Origin: an uncultured Bacteroidota bacterium
GTDB taxonomy: Bacteria > Bacteroidota > Bacteroidia > Bacteroidales > P3
Length of the DNA stretch: 7,233 nt
Assembly (NCBI GenBank): GCA_900546465.1
Contig: URCX01000104.1
Coordinates: 1 to 7,233 of the forward strand
Direction of reading: 5' to 3'
Shown here: one piece after another, positions 1-6,762 of the stretch
How positions within the stretch are numbered: position 1 is the stretch's first letter
Layout: each line of letters starts with the position of its first letter
Position numbers and translations under genes: made by a program
The notes under the pieces: generated by a model
Seen by the model: the letters and a program-made list of their open reading frames with translations, nothing else
Database searches by the model: none
What the model was told of the DNA's origin: nothing

Positions 1-3000
1 TGTGTTCAAAAATCCACGAACAACACTCACCTTTTTCTATTTGCCGACAAACAGAGAGCCGTTTACTTCTACAATGATTTGGAATTGATTTACGGGCAGA
101 ACGATTTACCGCAAGAGGAGAAGAGCATAGTGTTCTATCCTGCCTCTTACACACATCAGGGCGATGCAAGTTCCGTTGAAAATGCCAATGTAGTACTTCG
201 CAATATAGCTTTGCAGAAATTGATGTCCGGAAAAGCAGAAATAGTCGTATCATACCCCCAAGCCTTATGCGAAAAGGTGATCTCATCGCAGAAACTCTGC
301 TCAAAAACCATACAAATCAATAAAGGAGATGGACTGAATCTTGATGATTTCATCGAGCAATTGGAAGATTATGGATTTGAACGGGTACATCAGGTTTATG
401 ATGCGGGACAATTCTCCGTCAGAGGAGGTATCATAGATGTCTATTCCTTTTCTTCGCAGCGACCTTTCCGCATAGAGTTGTTCGGAGACGAAATTGACAG
501 CATACGAACTTTCGATATAGCCTCACAATTATCCGTCGAGCAGAAAGAAAGTGTCAAAATCCTTGCCGCAAATCATGAAAGCGAAATACTGCAACGAAGC
601 GTTACTCTGGAGAACTACCTTTCCAAGGATACTGTGATATGGATTGAAGAAAGGAATTTCTGCTTGTCGGAATTTATAAAGTTGGAACAGTTGAAAGATG
701 AAGGCGGAAACGTTTTTGCAAGCAAAGAAGAGATGGAGCAATGGTTCGCAAGAGTGTTGACGGTCGATATGCTGCCAATGCCGCAGGGAGATATGAGCAA
801 ATACGATGAAGTCTTGGAGCAGGATTGCGAGGGTCAAATGCAATTCAACGGAAGTTTCGACCTTTTGATTGCCGAATTGGAGAAATGGTTCGAACAATCC
901 TACAAATGTTATTTCAGCGTTTGCGATGATAAACAGAAGAACCGCATAGAGAAAATACTTGACGAGTTCAAGCCGAAAGACCGTTTATTGCAAGTGAACT
1001 TTATCAATGCAGCTTTCTATGGCGGCTTCGTCAATCATTCCAATAAAACCCTGCTCTATACCGACCACCAAATTTTCAACCGCTTCCATGCAAGCCGTTT
1101 AGATAACAATTCCTCCCAACGAGAGAGACTCACAATGGAAGATTTGTTGAGTTTGAAACCCGGAGACTACGTTACGCATATTGATTATGGCGTTGGAAAG
1201 TTCGGAGGCTTGGAAAAAATCAACAATAACGGCAGAATACAGGAAACAATCCGCCTTATATATAAGGATAACGATATTCTCTATGTCTCAATCCATGCTT
1301 TGCATAAGGTAAGCCGTTACAGCGGCAAGGAAGGTATCGAACCTAAGCTCAATCGTCTCGGTTCTTCGGCATGGCAAAGGCTTAAAAACAAAACGAAAAG
1401 CAAGGTAAAGGACATAGCCAAAGAGTTGATAGCACTCTACGCCAAAAGGAAGATGAGCAAAGGCTTTGCCTTTTCCGCCGACAGTTATTTGCAAAATGAG
1501 TTGGAAGCCTCCTTTCTCTATGAAGATACTCCGGATCAATATAAAGCCACAAGAGATGTGAAACACGATATGGAATCCTCCTATCCCATGGACAGACTGA
1601 TATGTGGCGACGTCGGTTTCGGTAAAACCGAGGTAGCAATACGTGCAGCCTTCAAAGCAGCCTGCGATGGCAAGCAAACGGTAGTGCTTGTGCCTACAAC
1701 AGTTCTTGCATTCCAGCATTACAAATCCTTTTCCGAACGTTTGGAACGTTTCGCATGCAAAGTCGATTATCTGAATCGCTTCCGCAGTCGTCAGCAAATC
1801 AAGCAAGTGTTGAGCGATTTGCAAAACGGCAAAATAGATATACTCATAGGAACGCATCGAGTGCTTGGCAAGGATGTTAAGTTCAAGGATTTGGGATTGC
1901 TTATCATTGACGAAGAACACAAATTCGGAGTCAGTGTCAAGGAAAAGCTGAAAACCTTAAAGGTAAACCTCGATACTCTCACCCTTACCGCAACCCCTAT
2001 CCCGCGAACACTGCAATTCTCCCTCATGGGAGCAAGAGACCTCTCCGTCATCAACACCGCACCTGCCAATCGACAGCCTGTAAGCACTGAAATCATACCT
2101 TTCGATAAGGAAAGGATAAGAGATGCCGTCATGTTTGAATTATCTCGCGGCGGACAAGTCTATTTCGTTCATAACAGAGTGCAGGATATAGACGAAATTG
2201 CCGATATGCTCAGGCGACTTGTACCTATGGCAAGAATTGTCGTCGGTCACGGACAGCAAAGCGGCGAACATTTGGAGCAGGTTATGATGGACTTCATAGA
2301 AAACAGGTATGACGTCTTGGTATCAACCACAATAGTGGAAAACGGTTTGGATATACCGAATGCAAATACCATTTTGATAGACCAAGCTCAAAATTACGGC
2401 CTCAGCGACCTCCATCAGCTAAGAGGAAGAGTGGGAAGAAGTAATAAGAAAGCCTATTGCTATCTTATCTCTCCCGATGCCTGCGTTCTGACGGAGGAAG
2501 CAGCCAAACGATTAAGGGCAATAGAAGAGTTTTCAGCCATAGGCAGCGGCTTTGCCATAGCAATGCGGGACTTGGATATACGGGGAGCGGGAAATATTTT
2601 GGGAGCAGAGCAAAGCGGATTCATAAGCGAAATAGGTTTTGAGACCTATCAGAAAATCTTGAATGAAGCAATACACGAATTGAAGACCACGGAGTTCAAG
2701 GATTTGTTCGTTGCAGAAATCGCAAACGGCAATTCCCTTGTCGAGAACTGCACAATAGAGACCGATCTCGAAATCTTCATACCCGACACCTATATCAGCG
2801 ATATTGTAGAAAGGTTGAAAATTTACAAACGTCTCGACACAATGGAGGAAGACAAACAAGCCGAGGAATTGAAAAGCGAACTCATCGACCGATTCGGTAA
2901 ACTGCCGAAACAAACCGCCGAACTCTTTGAAGTCGTCAAGCTGAGACGATTGGCAAAGCGTCTTGCAATAGAACGATTGACCATAAAACGCAGCAAACTC

Positions 3001-3198
3001 ACTGCCAACTTCGTTTCCGACAAAGAAAGCAGCTTCTATTCAAGCGAACTCTTCGGCAAAGTACTTCATTATGTGCAATGCTATCCTCGCCTCTGTGTTT
3101 TACAGGAGCAAGGCGAACGATTACAGCTTGTCATAAGCCAAGTATCAGATGTCTATACTGCCGTGAAAACCCTTCAAACCATGACGGGAGCCGAATAA
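1..3198 (+). CDS. mfd: Transcription-repair coupling factor Mfd (5' end outside window)
   Basis: Mfd is a cytoplasmic DNA translocase that pushes RNA polymerase stalled at lesions off DNA and recruits UvrA for nucleotide excision repair. The frame is open from base 1, so the TTG at 79 is not the start; 1065 codons are visible, and the family is usually about 1100-1150 residues, so only a short N-terminal piece is missing. Counting codons from base 1: a UvrB-like UvrA-binding module (about 115-180, with RGGIID near 141 and FGDEIDS near 161); the CarD-like RNA polymerase-interacting domain (from about 388, GDYVTHIDYGVGKF); then a RecG-like SF2 motor with Walker A GDVGFGKT (536-543), DEEH box (637-640), TATPIPRTL (663-671) and QLRGRVGRS (806-814); the DLDIRGAGNILG segment after it; and the C-terminal TRCF domain to the TAA stop. 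All motor residues look intact. The next gene is convergent. Identification is secure. Confidence 0.97.
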   Translation, partial: CVQKSTNNTHLFLFADKQRAVYFYNDLELIYGQNDLPQEEKSIVFYPASYTHQGDASSVENANVVLRNIALQKLMSGKAEIVVSYPQALCEKVISSQKLCSKTIQINKGDGLNLDDFIEQLEDYGFERVHQVYDAGQFSVRGGIIDVYSFSSQRPFRIELFGDEIDSIRTFDIASQLSVEQKESVKILAANHESEILQRSVTLENYLSKDTVIWIEERNFCLSEFIKLEQLKDEGGNVFASKEEMEQWFARVLTVDMLPMPQGDMSKYDEVLEQDCEGQMQFNGSFDLLIAELEKWFEQSYKCYFSVCDDKQKNRIEKILDEFKPKDRLLQVNFINAAFYGGFVNHSNKTLLYTDHQIFNRFHASRLDNNSSQRERLTMEDLLSLKPGDYVTHIDYGVGKFGGLEKINNNGRIQETIRLIYKDNDILYVSIHALHKVSRYSGKEGIEPKLNRLGSSAWQRLKNKTKSKVKDIAKELIALYAKRKMSKGFAFSADSYLQNELEASFLYEDTPDQYKATRDVKHDMESSYPMDRLICGDVGFGKTEVAIRAAFKAACDGKQTVVLVPTTVLAFQHYKSFSERLERFACKVDYLNRFRSRQQIKQVLSDLQNGKIDILIGTHRVLGKDVKFKDLGLLIIDEEHKFGVSVKEKLKTLKVNLDTLTLTATPIPRTLQFSLMGARDLSVINTAPANRQPVSTEIIPFDKERIRDAVMFELSRGGQVYFVHNRVQDIDEIADMLRRLVPMARIVVGHGQQSGEHLEQVMMDFIENRYDVLVSTTIVENGLDIPNANTILIDQAQNYGLSDLHQLRGRVGRSNKKAYCYLISPDACVLTEEAAKRLRAIEEFSAIGSGFAIAMRDLDIRGAGNILGAEQSGFISEIGFETYQKILNEAIHELKTTEFKDLFVAEIANGNSLVENCTIETDLEIFIPDTYISDIVERLKIYKRLDTMEEDKQAEELKSELIDRFGKLPKQTAELFEVVKLRRLAKRLAIERLTIKRSKLTANFVSDKESSFYSSELFGKVLHYVQCYPRLCVLQEQGERLQLVISQVSDVYTAVKTLQTMTGAE

Positions 3199-3332
3199 TT
3201 TGCATTCCGACAAAGCAATAACATAAGTCAAGCACTTCGGAGACTATCCGTCGGGCTTTTGCCATACATGAAACAAACCCTGATTTCAAGCACTTTAATG
3301 AGCGTGAAAACCAAAGGCCGTTTTACCAAGAA

Positions 3333-3389
3333 CGAAACGCCCTTTCAGAAAATTAAAACGCCGAAATAATTTTCTCAAAGGGCGTTTCG
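3333..3389. terminator. Long imperfect hairpin between convergent genes; probable bidirectional terminator or palindromic repeat
   Basis: Arms 3333-3354 and 3368-3389 pair over 22 positions with a single C-C mismatch (3346/3376), and 3355/3367 adds one more pair, leaving an 11-base loop. The GC core (cgccc/gggcg) is flanked by AAA/TTT, the usual layout of a terminator readable from both sides, and it sits between the ends of mfd and of the acyltransferase gene. However, no clean T-run follows the stem on either strand, so termination is inferred. A dispersed intergenic palindrome is the alternative. The rest of the 3199-3462 gap shows nothing firmly assignable: a weak 4-bp hairpin at 3238-3250 and a 33-codon ORF (3268-3369) that I do not trust. 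Confidence 0.65.
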
Positions 3390-3462
3390 GAAAATCCTTT
3401 CGACCTTTCATCAATAAGAAAGCTGCATTTGTTTTTCTACGCTGCAAATGATGGTTCGGACA

Positions 3463-3780
3463 TCAGTGCTTCGGCTTCTTTTTTCCAAGTTTCAGGAAGA
3501 AGTCTTCAAAACAGCGTTTGGAGATATAGGCAACAATTATGGTCATAAGAAAGCTTGAAAGAAGGAAAAGCAGAACGAACAAAGCTTCCGGCAATATTGC
3601 TCTAAGGGGTTTAAGAAAGAGTGTCATAAGAAAGATAATGCCCATGTGATACATGTATATGCCATAGGAGATTTCGCCACCGAATTTCAGAAAACGGTTT
3701 TCTTTCATATCGGAATGGCAAACGCTTATCAGCAAGATAATATAGAGATAAAGCAAGGACAGAAAGAAAGCTAACAGATT
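3463..3780 (-). pseudogene. C-terminal part of the acyltransferase-3 gene, out of frame with its N-terminal part
   Basis: This is the second piece of the gene that begins at 4631. Read from the AAT at 3780-3778, it is open for 105 codons to the TGA at 3463-3465. It starts with a hydrophobic helix (NLLAFFLSLLYLYIILLI), then the family's conserved late segment FGGEISYGIYMYHMGIIFL, one more membrane helix (about ALFVLLFLLSSFLMTIIVAYI), and a basic tail ending KLGKKKPKH. The first possible start codon in this frame is a TTG at 3756, with no evident ribosome binding site, so independent translation is unlikely. The piece joins the upstream reading frame directly across the seven-C run if one C is added or the ribosome slips back by one base. 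No residues seem to be lost at the junction, which suggests a very recent or reversible frame change rather than old decay. Confidence 0.8.
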
Positions 3781-4631
3781 GGGGGGGTGAATGTTAGCTC
3801 ACCAAGAAAGGCATCAATATTGACATTGAAGCAAAGATAAGCAAGCACAATCATGCAGACAATTACCCTGAATGGTTTGCGGAAAAGACAAAGACTTTCA
3901 ATTTTGTCCTTTGCATTGAAAAGGGAACAGGCTCCCAAAGCACCGACTGCCATGGTCTCGAAACTATAATTACGCATCAGAAATGCAAAAACATTATTCT
4001 CTGCACAGAAATGCTGTATCAACATAAGAGAAGCAAGTTTCAAAACAATGATACCCGAAAGTATGGCTGCAATATGCCGTCTGAAATATTTGAAAAGAGG
4101 AGCCCAAAGAAGATAAAACACCTCCTCCACTCCTATCGACCAAAGAGGCTCGAGAAAATGATGACCGTAATGAAAGAGAACGAGTATAGGAAAAAAGAAA
4201 AGGAAATAATACCATGTTTGAGAAAGCGTATAAGGCATTTGATAATCTATTCCGACCAAGCCGAACGCCAAAGGTAACAAAAGAGTGCCTATGATGATGA
4301 GCAGAAAATACAAAGGCCAGATACGCCTCACCCTTCGCAGATAGAATTGCTTTATGCCTACAGTGCCGCTTTGCTCATGCTCTTTAAGCAAAAGGTAGGT
4401 TATAAGAAAGCCACTGAGAACAAAGAAGAAGTTTACGGCATTTGCCCCGTTGCGAAACAAACCCCAATCACACAAATCGAACAACCCGTCTTTCTTTCCT
4501 ATGGTTGCAGTGTGGTGAAGCACGACAAGACTCGCCGCAAAGAACCTCAAAGCATTCAGTCCCTTGAAATAGGCGATATTTTTGTACATTTCGATTTCAT
4601 CATTAAAAGAAAAGGGACAAGCGGACTTCAT
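3771..4631 (-). CDS. Acyltransferase-3 family membrane protein (OafA/OafB-like), truncated by frameshift
   Basis: Members of this inner-membrane family transfer acetyl or other acyl groups to sugars of surface polysaccharide, lipopolysaccharide or peptidoglycan; the acceptor here is unknown. Numbered from the internal ATG at 4589: R15 and H26 give the R-X10-H signature of the first helix; VLSGFLI at 57-63; LRRVRRIWPLYF at 84-95; PLWSIGVEEVFYLLWAP at 148-164; several further helices follow. The frame ends at a TAG (3771-3773) just after a seven-C run, about 100 residues short of the family's usual 350-390. Possible starts are TTG 4649, ATG 4631 (purine-rich AGGGACAAGG just upstream) and ATG 4589, which gives the most family-like N-terminus; I chose 4631 with little confidence. 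With one extra C the product would be 389 (or 375) residues. It lies 41 bases after the ornithine carbamoyltransferase stop on the same strand, with no promoter seen between, so read-through is plausible. As written, the product lacks its last helices and is probably inactive. Confidence 0.85.
   Translation of the reverse strand: MKSACPFSFNDEIEMYKNIAYFKGLNALRFFAASLVVLHHTATIGKKDGLFDLCDWGLFRNGANAVNFFFVLSGFLITYLLLKEHEQSGTVGIKQFYLRRVRRIWPLYFLLIIIGTLLLPLAFGLVGIDYQMPYTLSQTWYYFLFFFPILVLFHYGHHFLEPLWSIGVEEVFYLLWAPLFKYFRRHIAAILSGIIVLKLASLMLIQHFCAENNVFAFLMRNYSFETMAVGALGACSLFNAKDKIESLCLFRKPFRVIVCMIVLAYLCFNVNIDAFLGELTFTPPIC
3781..3787 (-). repeat. Seven-base homopolymer (C7 on coding strand) at the acyltransferase frame break
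   Basis: The plus strand shows seven G; on the coding (minus) strand this is ACC CCC CCA followed by ATC TGT TAG. The reading frame changes exactly here: eight C, or five, would join the two halves of the acyltransferase in frame. Runs of this kind slip during replication and are classic contingency-locus switches, but they are also common sites of base-calling error. Confidence 0.9.
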
Positions 4632-4672
4632 TGCCACCTTGTCCCTCAAATAACGACTTTTCTTTTTCGGTC

Positions 4673-5674
4673 TTATTCGCCAAGCGTTGCAACCATCACA
4701 GCTTTGATAGTGTGCATACGATTCTCGGCTTCATCGAATACGATAGAGTTTTCAGACTCGAATACGTCCTCTGTTACTTCCACTCCATCGATTCCGAATT
4801 GTTTGTAAACGTCTCTTCCCACTTGTGTTTCCAAATTGTGATATGCAGGAAGGCAGTGCATGAATTTGCATTTCGGATTGCCGGTTTTTGCCATCACTTC
4901 TTTGTTCACTTGATATGGTTTCAAAAGTTTGATTCTCTCAGCCCATACTTCGGCAGGCTCTCCCATGGATACCCATACATCGGTATAAAGGAAGTCGCAA
5001 CCCTTTACGCCTTGCTCCACATTGTCAGTTACAGTCAAAGTGGCACCTGTCTCTTTCGCTATCTCTTGACAGGTTGCTATCAAGTCGGCACTTGGTTGCA
5101 ATTCCTTAGGAGCAACGATACGAACATCCATTCCCATCTTCACTCCGCCGACCATTAGAGAGTTACCCATGTTGTAGCGTGCGTCTCCGAGGTAAGCGTA
5201 AGATACTTTGTTAAGAGGCTTATCCGTATGCTCGCTCATGGTCAAAAAGTCTGCCAAGATTTGAGTAGGGTGAAATTCGTTGGTCAATCCGTTCCATACA
5301 GGTACGCCGGCGTACTCCGCAAGTTCCTCAACGATTTTTTGTTCAAAGCCTCTGTATTCTATACCGTCGAACATTCTTCCCAATACTCTCGCAGTATCTT
5401 TCATAGACTCCTTTACACCTATCTGAGAGCCTGTAGGTCCGAGATATGTTACGTGAGCGCCTTGGTCATGTGCCGCAACCTCAAATGCACAACGCGTACG
5501 AGTAGATGTTTTCTCGAATACAAGGGCAATGTTCTTGCCTTTCAATTTCGGTTGTTCGCAACCTGCATATTTGGCTCTTTTCAAATCACGTGCCAAATCC
5601 AACATGTATTGGATTTCTTTTGGAGTAAAATCCAACAACTTCAAAAAGTTTCTGTTTCTCAAATTGAATGCCAT
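4673..5674 (-). CDS. argF/arcB: Ornithine carbamoyltransferase (probably catabolic, ArcB type)
   Basis: This cytoplasmic enzyme interconverts ornithine plus carbamoyl phosphate with citrulline plus phosphate. The product is 333 residues, normal for the family (E. coli enzyme 334). Visible motifs: the carbamoyl-phosphate site STRTR at 57-61, HPTQ at 135-138, the ornithine-binding DxxSMG loop as DVWVSMGE at 232-239, and HCLPA at 273-277 with the catalytic cysteine. The SMG loop fits true ornithine rather than the N-succinylornithine or N-acetylornithine enzymes known from some Bacteroidota and Xanthomonas. The gene lies 43 bases after carbamate kinase on the same strand, with no TAnnTTTG box in that gap, so the two are probably cotranscribed. 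This pairing favours the catabolic direction (citrulline breakdown to carbamoyl phosphate), but an anabolic or dual role cannot be excluded. The ATG at 5672-5674 has an A-rich leader without a Shine-Dalgarno sequence. The family call is secure; the ArcB versus ArgF label is inference. Confidence 0.95.
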   Translation of the reverse strand: MAFNLRNRNFLKLLDFTPKEIQYMLDLARDLKRAKYAGCEQPKLKGKNIALVFEKTSTRTRCAFEVAAHDQGAHVTYLGPTGSQIGVKESMKDTARVLGRMFDGIEYRGFEQKIVEELAEYAGVPVWNGLTNEFHPTQILADFLTMSEHTDKPLNKVSYAYLGDARYNMGNSLMVGGVKMGMDVRIVAPKELQPSADLIATCQEIAKETGATLTVTDNVEQGVKGCDFLYTDVWVSMGEPAEVWAERIKLLKPYQVNKEVMAKTGNPKCKFMHCLPAYHNLETQVGRDVYKQFGIDGVEVTEDVFESENSIVFDEAENRMHTIKAVMVATLGE

Positions 5675-5717
5675 AATCTGTTTTGTTTATTTGTTCTGTT
5701 ATTACTTCGATTGATTT

Positions 5718-6653
5718 CTACCAAACTATTCTTGTACCGCAATCAGGGTTGCCAAGCTGACCTGCTTCCGTTATTATACATTCCTTGCCGCCGTTCTTGA
5801 CAAAGTGAAGTGCCGCTCTGACTTTCGGTGCCATGGAACCCTCGCCGAATTGTCCTTGTTCAAGGTATTCTTCCGCTTGTTTGACGGTGATGACATCAAG
5901 TGCCAATTCTCCTTCCTTGCGGAAATTGATATAGACCTTGGGAACATCGGTCAGGATATAAAATTCGTCTGCTCCTATTTCAACAGCTGTCAAAGCAGAT
6001 GCCAAATCCTTGTCGATTACAGCCTCAACGCCTTTTACGCCTGCCTCTTCAACAACGGGTATTCCGCCCCCTCCTACGGTTACAACGATATTTCCCTCCA
6101 ATGCCAACTGCTTTACAATTTCTATATTCATCACTTTCAAAGGCTTTGGTGAAGCCACAACTTTACGATACTTGTCGCTCTTGGAGTCTTTTGCATACGT
6201 GCAAGAATTTTCTTTTGCAAAAGCTTCGGCTTCCTCCTTTGTATAGTATGGTCCTACGGGTTTAACCGGATTTTTGAATGCTTGGTCGTTCTTATCTACC
6301 ACAACTTGCGTCAATAAGGTCAAAACATTACGATCTATTCCCTCTCTGGCAAAGACATTACGAAATCCCTGTTCTATCAAATAGCCGATGGAACCCTGAG
6401 TTTCGGCAACACAGAAGTCCATAGGCATGGCTTCCACATCGAATTTCTTCTTTCCTGCCTCGTGTTGCAGCATAACATTGCCCACTTGCGGACCGTTGCC
6501 GTGTCCGATTACAATATTGTAATCCTGCTTCAAAAGGTTGAGCAAAGAATCACAAGTCTCGGTTACATTTTTTATCTGTTCCTGATATGTACCCTTTTGG
6601 CCGTTTCTCAATAATGCGTTTCCGCCAAAAGCCACTACCGCCAATTTCTTCAT
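5718..6653 (-). CDS. arcC: Carbamate kinase
   Basis: This enzyme moves the phosphate of carbamoyl phosphate to ADP, giving ATP, CO2 and ammonia; it is the energy-yielding last step of the arginine deiminase pathway. The 311-residue product has the family's normal length and belongs to the amino acid kinase fold. Motifs: FGGNAL at 9-14, HGNGPQVGN at 51-59, NPVKPVGPYYT at 128-138, VGGGGIPV at 193-200, AVIDKDLASALTA at 211-223, LTDVPKVYIN at 234-243 and GSMAPKVRAA at 272-281. The frame stays open upstream to 6896, but the ATG at 6651-6653 is the start: it gives the standard MKKLAVVAFGGNAL opening, a promoter lies just upstream at 6683-6690, and a longer form would overlap the divergent gene. It is the first gene of an apparent unit with ornithine carbamoyltransferase. 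No arginine deiminase or antiporter gene is in the window. Confidence 0.96.
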   Translation of the reverse strand: MKKLAVVAFGGNALLRNGQKGTYQEQIKNVTETCDSLLNLLKQDYNIVIGHGNGPQVGNVMLQHEAGKKKFDVEAMPMDFCVAETQGSIGYLIEQGFRNVFAREGIDRNVLTLLTQVVVDKNDQAFKNPVKPVGPYYTKEEAEAFAKENSCTYAKDSKSDKYRKVVASPKPLKVMNIEIVKQLALEGNIVVTVGGGGIPVVEEAGVKGVEAVIDKDLASALTAVEIGADEFYILTDVPKVYINFRKEGELALDVITVKQAEEYLEQGQFGEGSMAPKVRAALHFVKNGGKECIITEAGQLGNPDCGTRIVW

Positions 6654-6682
6654 TTCTACTGTTTTTGTTTTCAAATAAGGTG

Positions 6683-6690
6683 CAAAGATA
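6683..6690 (-). promoter_or_regulatory. Bacteroidota-type -7 box for the carbamate kinase unit
   Basis: The minus strand reads TATCTTTG, a full match to the TAnnTTTG -7 consensus of the Bacteroidota primary sigma factor. It ends 29 bases before the carbamate kinase ATG, implying a short leader. A good -33 TTTG element is not evident at the expected distance. The box supports the 6653 start over the longer open frame. The divergent gene must have its own promoter in the same 109-base gap; the best candidate, TACATTTA at 6711-6718 on the plus strand, misses the final G and is weak. Confidence 0.6.
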
Positions 6691-6762
6691 GGCATTTTCT
6701 TCGACTTGGATACATTTACATGCTTTTTGCAATAAATCTTCGACTTTTTAAGTTTTGAAAGT

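Noticed and set aside
79..81. TTG as the start codon of mfd
   Set aside because: The same frame is open to base 1 and conserved Mfd sequence is expected further upstream; the true start lies left of the window.
529..897. 122-codon antisense open frame inside mfd
   Set aside because: It is opposite a continuous, well-conserved mfd frame and has no independent support.
1288..1920. 210-codon open frame antisense to mfd
   Set aside because: It lies wholly opposite conserved mfd motor domains, its product resembles no family I recognise, and it has no promoter or ribosome site of note; it is a shadow of codon bias.
3238..3260. Small hairpin (cgga/tccg) followed by gggctttt as a dedicated mfd terminator
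   Set aside because: The stem has only four base pairs and the T-run is short; the 3333-3389 hairpin is a far better candidate.
3228..3295. Ten-base direct repeat tcaagcactt (3228-3237 and 3286-3295)
   Set aside because: Two copies of ten bases, 58 bases apart, can arise by chance, and no further repeat units or mobile-element ends accompany them.
3540..3634. Repeated 11-mer tcataagaaag within the acyltransferase C-terminal part
   Set aside because: Both copies encode similar FLMT helix segments in the same frame, so protein composition explains them.
4347..5158. Plus-strand open frames of 153 and 175 codons across the acyltransferase/ornithine carbamoyltransferase junction
   Set aside because: They are antisense to strongly conserved coding sequence and have no recognisable domains.
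5228..5800. 190-codon plus-strand open frame opposite ornithine carbamoyltransferase
   Set aside because: It is a shadow frame, cysteine- and leucine-rich without family motifs, and runs across the gap into carbamate kinase in antisense.
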